Positions 59,182-64,000 of a stretch of 64,000 bases of DNA are shown one piece after another. Each line of letters begins with the position of its first letter. Within the stretch, counting starts at the first letter, position 1. The translations under genes and the position numbers were made by a program. The notes beneath the pieces were generated by a model that made no database searches, was not told the DNA's origin, and saw only the letters and a list, made by a program, of their open reading frames with translations. The stretch lies in assembly GCA_021904315.1 (NCBI GenBank), contig CM038914.1, forward strand, positions 22,059,065 to 22,123,064. Reading direction: 5' to 3'. This DNA comes from Sphagnum magellanicum (taxonomy: Eukaryota > Streptophyta > Sphagnopsida > Sphagnales > Sphagnaceae).

Positions 59182-60430
59182 GGATGATTCTCATTTAGCC
59201 TCGTCCACGGATGACAGATACCTACGTGTTTTTTTTTTCCCACACACCACGGGAATTTGTACTCTTGGATGATGGTATTCGTAGATGGGGTGTCTGGTCC
59301 AGACGGATGATTTTATCTTTCTGTCGTGTCTCAGGTTCCTTTTTTCCTTGCGTCGTCAATCGTCGTCTTGGAAGACCTGAACTGTCCAATGTACCGTGTC
59401 ATTGGCTTATAGAAGCTTTTGGACGATTCGCTGGTGAAGCCATTCTTGCTTGTTTTTCTGTGTTTGTTTGTCGTGGATGATTCTCATCTGGCGTCATCTA
59501 CAGATGATAGATAACGTGGGTGATTTCATTTCACATTACGGGATTTTGAAGTCTTCGATGATGGTATTCGTAGATGATAACGTTGTCTGGTACAGACAAA
59601 TGAGAGTTTTTCTGTTGCGTTCCCAGGTTCCTATTTTCCTAGCGCTGTCAATCATTGTCTTGGAAGATCTCAACCATCCAATGTATCCTTTCTTAGGACG
59701 ACAGAATATTTTGGACTGCTCGTTAGTGAATCCTTTGTTGTTTGTTTTTCAGTGAATTTGTTTGTCGTGGATGATTCTCATCTGGTGTCATCTATGGACC
59801 ATAGATAACGTAGATGGTTTTTTCTTCACATTACGTGAGTTTGTACTCTTGGATGATGATATTTGTAGATGTATTGTCAGGTCCAAATGGGTGAGATTTT
59901 TTCTTTTCCATCTCAAGTTCCTTTCTTCCTCTTGTTATCAATCATCCTCTTGCAAGATTTGAATAGTCTAGTGTATCCCTTTGAACACACTATGCGCATG
60001 GTTTCTTTGTTGTCTGCTTTTTGAGTTTGTCATTATGGATGATTTTCATCCGGCATCAGCTACAAATGATAGATAACCTATGTGGTTTTTTTCCCCACAT
60101 TATGAAAATTTGTATTCTTGTACGATGGTATCCATGGATGATAACGTTACTTGGTCCAAACATACAAATGTTTTTTTTAAATTGTGTTTTCAGGTTCCTT
60201 TTCTCCTCATGTTATCAATCATCATTTTTGAATATCAGAACCTTCCAATGGACCTTTCCACGGATGTTACAAGATGATAGATTGTTCACTAATAAATCAT
60301 TTGTTGTTCTTTTTAATGTTTGTTTGTTGTGGATGATTTTCATCTAGTGTCATCTATGGATGATAATAACCTACGTGGTTGAGGTTTTTTTTTTCACATT
60401 ATGAAAATTTGTACTATTAGATGAACGTTA
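59182..60430 (+). repeat. tandem array of about 290 bp, five copies with progressive CpG loss
   Basis: Copies start at GGATGATT near 59182, 59475, 59769, 60037 and 60331 (spacing 293, 294, 268, 294; the last is partial). Shared words include ATAGATAACGT, TTTGTACTCTTGGATGATGGTATTCGT-like text, GGTTCCTTTT and TTGGAAGA. Copy 1 keeps CpG-rich text (CGTCGTCAATCGTCGTC); the same place in copies 2-4 becomes progressively AT-rich. Long frames within the units are open in several copies but have no recognisable protein motif. Confidence 0.85.
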
Positions 60431-60826
60431 GTTGAAAGTTGGTGATTGGGTTGGCATCTTCAATGAAAGATATTTAAGTTTACCAATGAAAGTCTTCCAA
60501 GGTCGTGATGCACGTGCCTCTAGAATGGAACAAGGTGCACATGCAACCCACCTCCCACATATATGTCCTAATTTTCACATTGCAAAATCTTTCAAAATGT
60601 TCCACTAATATAGAGGTGGGGCTTATGAGACTTTGGTGGGATTTTTATATCATGTAATATTTACATCTCTTACCAAAGCTTAGGAACAAAATAAGATTTT
60701 TACTATACCTTAGCAAAGCCAAAAACCTTTTGTTTGATCCCAAATATGATTTTGGGAGAAAGGGTGTAGTCTTCTACAACATACTACCCAACTTCAACAT
60801 TCAATCCAAACAAAAAAACAACTAAA
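60431..60826. other. intergenic, nothing recognised
   Basis: Ordinary AT-rich DNA between the tandem array and the coding-like relic. Confidence 0.45.
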
Positions 60827-62290
60827 GTGGTCCATAATGGATACTTCAAGCTTGCTTGGGAAAACACATGGAAACCAAACAAATCCAAGGAGGTTGCCTT
60901 CATTTGGTCCTTGTGGCATAAAGATGTAGTTGTAAATGATTGGTGTCAAAAGATTCATTCAAAGTTACAAGTTGACATATCGGCTTCCTCATCCAAAGAG
61001 AATTTCTACAAGCACATAAAAAAAGTGAAGTTAGAATTCAAGAGAGACAAACGGAAAATAAAATTTGAGCACAATAATTTGGTAGAATTTACATCCAAGA
61101 TGAAGCCTCCCCATTGTCACACATGAAAGTGCCAGAAGCCAAGCCAATTATTGAGCTTGTGAATGGCACCCTTGCTTGTAGCTCTAAATGAGTACCACCA
61201 TGACTAAATGGTAGCATATCGAAAGTCAACTTCCTCCAAGGACATGGTTTTCTTGTAATCATAATAGAAGGTTTTGTGTTGATCATGGAACTTAGGAGTG
61301 ATCAGTTGTTTGGTATGTATGTCAAAAGATTGAATCCAATGGAAAAAACACATCCATTATTTGTCAACCATCTTCAACATAGGATCTCCATTCGCATAAA
61401 CAATGCAAACAACATTTTAATTTGCTTGCATACCATCCACCATGAACGTTTTGAAAAGGGGCGTACCCAACCTTTTCTTTTCAACAACTACGTTCAACTT
61501 CCTTGATAGAATGCATTGAGCTTCCATGTCCTTGGATTACATGTCACAAAACGCAATCGTCATGACATTATAATAGACCGAGTTGTAAACATGACAAGCC
61601 ATGGTCGTCCATCTTGAACACATTTTACATGATCAAACATCATCCACACATTTTGCACCCAGTTGCATTCACCAAACCAAATCAAATTTGAACATAGTTC
61701 CATTGATGGACATCTTGAACAAATAAACCTTTCGCCCAACTTGTTGATCAAGAAAACATCTATCTTGAATATAGTTGTAACCAAATAGTGCCTTCAATTT
61801 GAGGATACAGTCAAGGGAGCTTGAGTTATCGGGATGATGCTTCAATGAAATAATTAGATTACGTATGTCAGGAGAGCACTAAGGAATAAACTTTAACAAT
61901 GTTTGATTTAATTTTTCACCTTTGAGGAGCTCCACAAAACTTTTTCCATCCTTGTTGAACAAGTGACGTAAAAAAGAAGTCTTATTCATAAACAAAACAA
62001 TAGTCAAAGATGTAGTTGGTGTGTGACAAACCTCGTCTACAACCATGTTCTTCATCTCTTGGAAGGACTTTTTACACATCCCTTTTGCAAACTAGATGTG
62101 AATGGGTGCCCAAATGGATCACGACTTTTGAAAGATTTTGAAATTTGTGAACAACATAATACATTTTGGAACTACAAGATTATAGATAGGTGGGCGAAGA
62201 GTCGCAAAACTTATAGTTGATGGTATAGAGATTTCATGAAAACGGCCCAAATATTAGTAGTTGGGAACAATCACCACTCTAACTAACTTC
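60827..62290 (+). pseudogene. coding-like relic, probably transposon-derived, family unclear
   Basis: The + strand reads successive frames with protein-like composition. At 60830-60950, LAWENTWKPNKSKEVAFIWS and WHKDVVVNDW resemble the zinc-binding tail of plant retroelement ORFs. At 61270-61500, MYVKRLNPMEKTHPLFVNHL and HPLF/FNNYVQLP; at 62030-62270, HPFCKLDVNGCPNGSRLLKD and CEQHN. Frames change at least four times. The last part has regularly placed Cys and His but I cannot assign a family. It may be two nested relics. Confidence 0.35.
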
Positions 62291-62524
62291 ATTGTGCATA
62301 GAAGAATACTGAAGCAAATTAATTCCTTGGGAAATTTTTGTTCCATGAAATGTGTCTCGCTCGAATTGCCTAACAAACGATCTTTTCCTAGGTGCTCATA
62401 ATGTCAATGATACATCCTTTCCCTAGGAATTTCTCTCTTTCGCACCACCATCACTTGTGCATTTCTTGGTGGAACAATTCTAGTCGTCAATCCACTTACA
62501 ATGGCCCAAAATTGATGGAACCAG
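62291..62524. other. intergenic
   Basis: Some + strand frames continue the protein-like composition of the preceding relic, but no motif is clear. Confidence 0.3.
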
Positions 62525-62840
62525 GAACGTCGAGGTTTTCTTTTTCCAATTGTGTGGTGTAGCCAAACTGGCCATCATCCACAAGAAGATTTAACCAAAC
62601 CTGGCTATGGACCATGTATTAAAATAAAAAAACAAACTTTTATATTTTTACACCCCTATTAGAACATGTTGTAAAAATATGCCAATTTTTTTTTCTTTTG
62701 AAATCTAATGAATGATGGCCTTTTTTTGTTTACATAAATCCTTTGCATATGTGGAAATTAATTTCTCAAGTTTTAAAAAAAAAAGAGTGCAATTAGGGTA
62801 AAATGATGACCAGGTTGGGAAATTACTTGGACAGAAGATG
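62525..62840 (+). repeat. dispersed repeat, copy 2
   Basis: Counterpart of 600-1010 in the same orientation (CCAATTGTGTGGTGTAGCC, then CAAACTGG, AAGAAGATTTA, TTTTATATTTT). It is more AT-rich than copy 1. Confidence 0.5.
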
Positions 62841-64000
62841 TATGAAATTGGTTCATTGTTCCCATGTCTTAGAATTTTTGTGGTGAAGAATTTTGTAATA
62901 CCTAGGGTTGCAATGCCCATTTCTAGGGTGCACCATGTCCAAAAATGTTCCATAATGTAGCACATTAGCACCTAGGTTCGATATTAGGACTTTTTCATTA
63001 TATATATATTCTTAATTGGAACCTTTTTGGTTCATTACATTTTCAATGTTGTTCCTCATCATGTTCCCAATGAACCAAATATGTTCTTGGGGAACAAAAA
63101 GGCTTTTGGGGAGTGCAATAAACCAAAAAGGGTCATAGCCGTAGGGACTGCAATAACAAAAAGGTTTAATCTCATGCACCATCTTTTGTCCAAATTTGCC
63201 TTGATTTGAAATAAGTTCTTAAGATCATTGTCATTTCACCTAGTCAAAATTCACTTGGATTTCATTGTAGAGCACAACCTAAAAAACTTGAAAACCAATA
63301 ATAAAGTTGTTCATACATTGGTCAAAGATAATGACAGAAGCCTATGTTTGTTTAGTTCACATGATGGGATGAAATATTACATTAAAAAATTGCTCTTAAG
63401 GCCAACATGGCTCGAACTATAAAAAATCATCCTCAACTTGGCATGAATTAAGTTTATGTCAAAATTTCCTACCCATGCGAACCCAAATGAAGTATGTGTC
63501 TTACATAAACTCAAATGTTTCATGCTTGCATAAGCTTAGCAAAAAAAAAAAAAAAATTAATTATCTCAACAAACACCAAAATAGTTGTAAAGGGAAAAGA
63601 TGAAGGTGTAGAGGAAAGAAAGTATGGAGTTGTAAATGGTAGAAAGACATGAAAAAGGTTTGCAACATTGAAGAGAAAGTGCATTGGAAACCAATGACAT
63701 TGGAACCAACAATTTTGGAATGAATGCCATGGATTTTTAGCAAGCAACAACCCATGGTGTTTTGAAAAATAGTTTGTGCAACAATTCCAGTTTTGAGCTT
63801 TGCAGTAACACATTTGTAACATTTTTAAAAAAATATGAATGCATTCATTATTGAACAAATTATTTTTAAAATGTTTATGGATTGGGCCATCAATGATGAG
63901 GTGTTTTTGTCGAGTATACAAAGGTTGGCATAAGGTTGTGGTGAGTCCTTGAATAACATGCTTTAAACATTCTGAAATATCGCAGGAGTGGTTGCCCACA
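62841..64000. other. AT-rich intergenic to the end of the window
   Basis: Contains an A-run at about 63540-63556 and short frames without motifs. Nothing else supported. Confidence 0.45.

Overview
This window looks like nuclear DNA of a land plant, most likely a non-seed plant such as a moss or liverwort. The signs are GT-AG introns, very AT-rich intergenic DNA full of decayed transposons, a plant SABATH methyltransferase relic, plant LINE and Ty3/gypsy relics, and above all an NLR-type immune receptor whose N-terminal domain is an alpha/beta hydrolase. Hydrolase-NBS-LRR (HNL) receptors are an established class in liverworts and other non-flowering plants. The lineage is an inference; nothing here fixes the species.

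Left part (1-30.5 kb). The one protein gene that looks intact is the HNL receptor. It has six exons (1891-8476, + strand), all splice phases agree, and it encodes about 1,488 residues. It ends in 28 uninterrupted 72-bp LRR units. The LRR DNA continues past the stop codon as a decaying tail and reappears in pieces at 9.7-10.7, 12.1, 20.0-20.3 and 30.4-30.5 kb. Between the pieces sit a small inverted-repeat element (about 9.09-9.70 kb), a Ty3/gypsy element A (12190 to about 19966, + strand, LTRs roughly 97% alike by eye) and a much older chromodomain Ty3/gypsy element B (20279-30405, - strand). Element B has its 5' LTR split by an AT-rich insertion of about 4.4 kb, which itself contains a CACTA-like element with a CCA target duplication. 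The left half is therefore one receptor locus whose 3' flank was stretched over about 22 kb by nested insertions.

Middle (30.5-48 kb). AT-rich repeat DNA. It holds a remnant of a glutamine-rich coiled-coil coding sequence (31.4-35.3 kb, - strand) whose interrupting stops fall mostly at presumed glutamine codons. It also holds tandem repeats of about 195 and 300 bp, three LINE fragments and a charged, coding-like remnant near 43 kb.

Right part (48-64 kb). A SABATH carboxyl-methyltransferase pseudogene (48436-50294, -), a LINE reverse-transcriptase tail (53.6-54.7 kb, +), and a 5'-truncated 26S proteasome ATPase RPT3 pseudogene that keeps its introns (56769-58887, -). These are followed by a five-copy tandem array of about 290 bp (59.18-60.43 kb) whose copies lose CpG progressively, a coding-like relic (60.8-62.3 kb) and repeat DNA. 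A copy of the repeat at 0.6-1.0 kb recurs at 62.5-62.8 kb.

A common thread is decay by C-to-T (or G-to-A) change. Stops sit at Gln, Arg and Trp codons, arginine codons are lost, and CpG declines, as expected for long-methylated heterochromatin. I saw no rRNA, tRNA or CRISPR array. All boundaries were found by eye and no database was searched.
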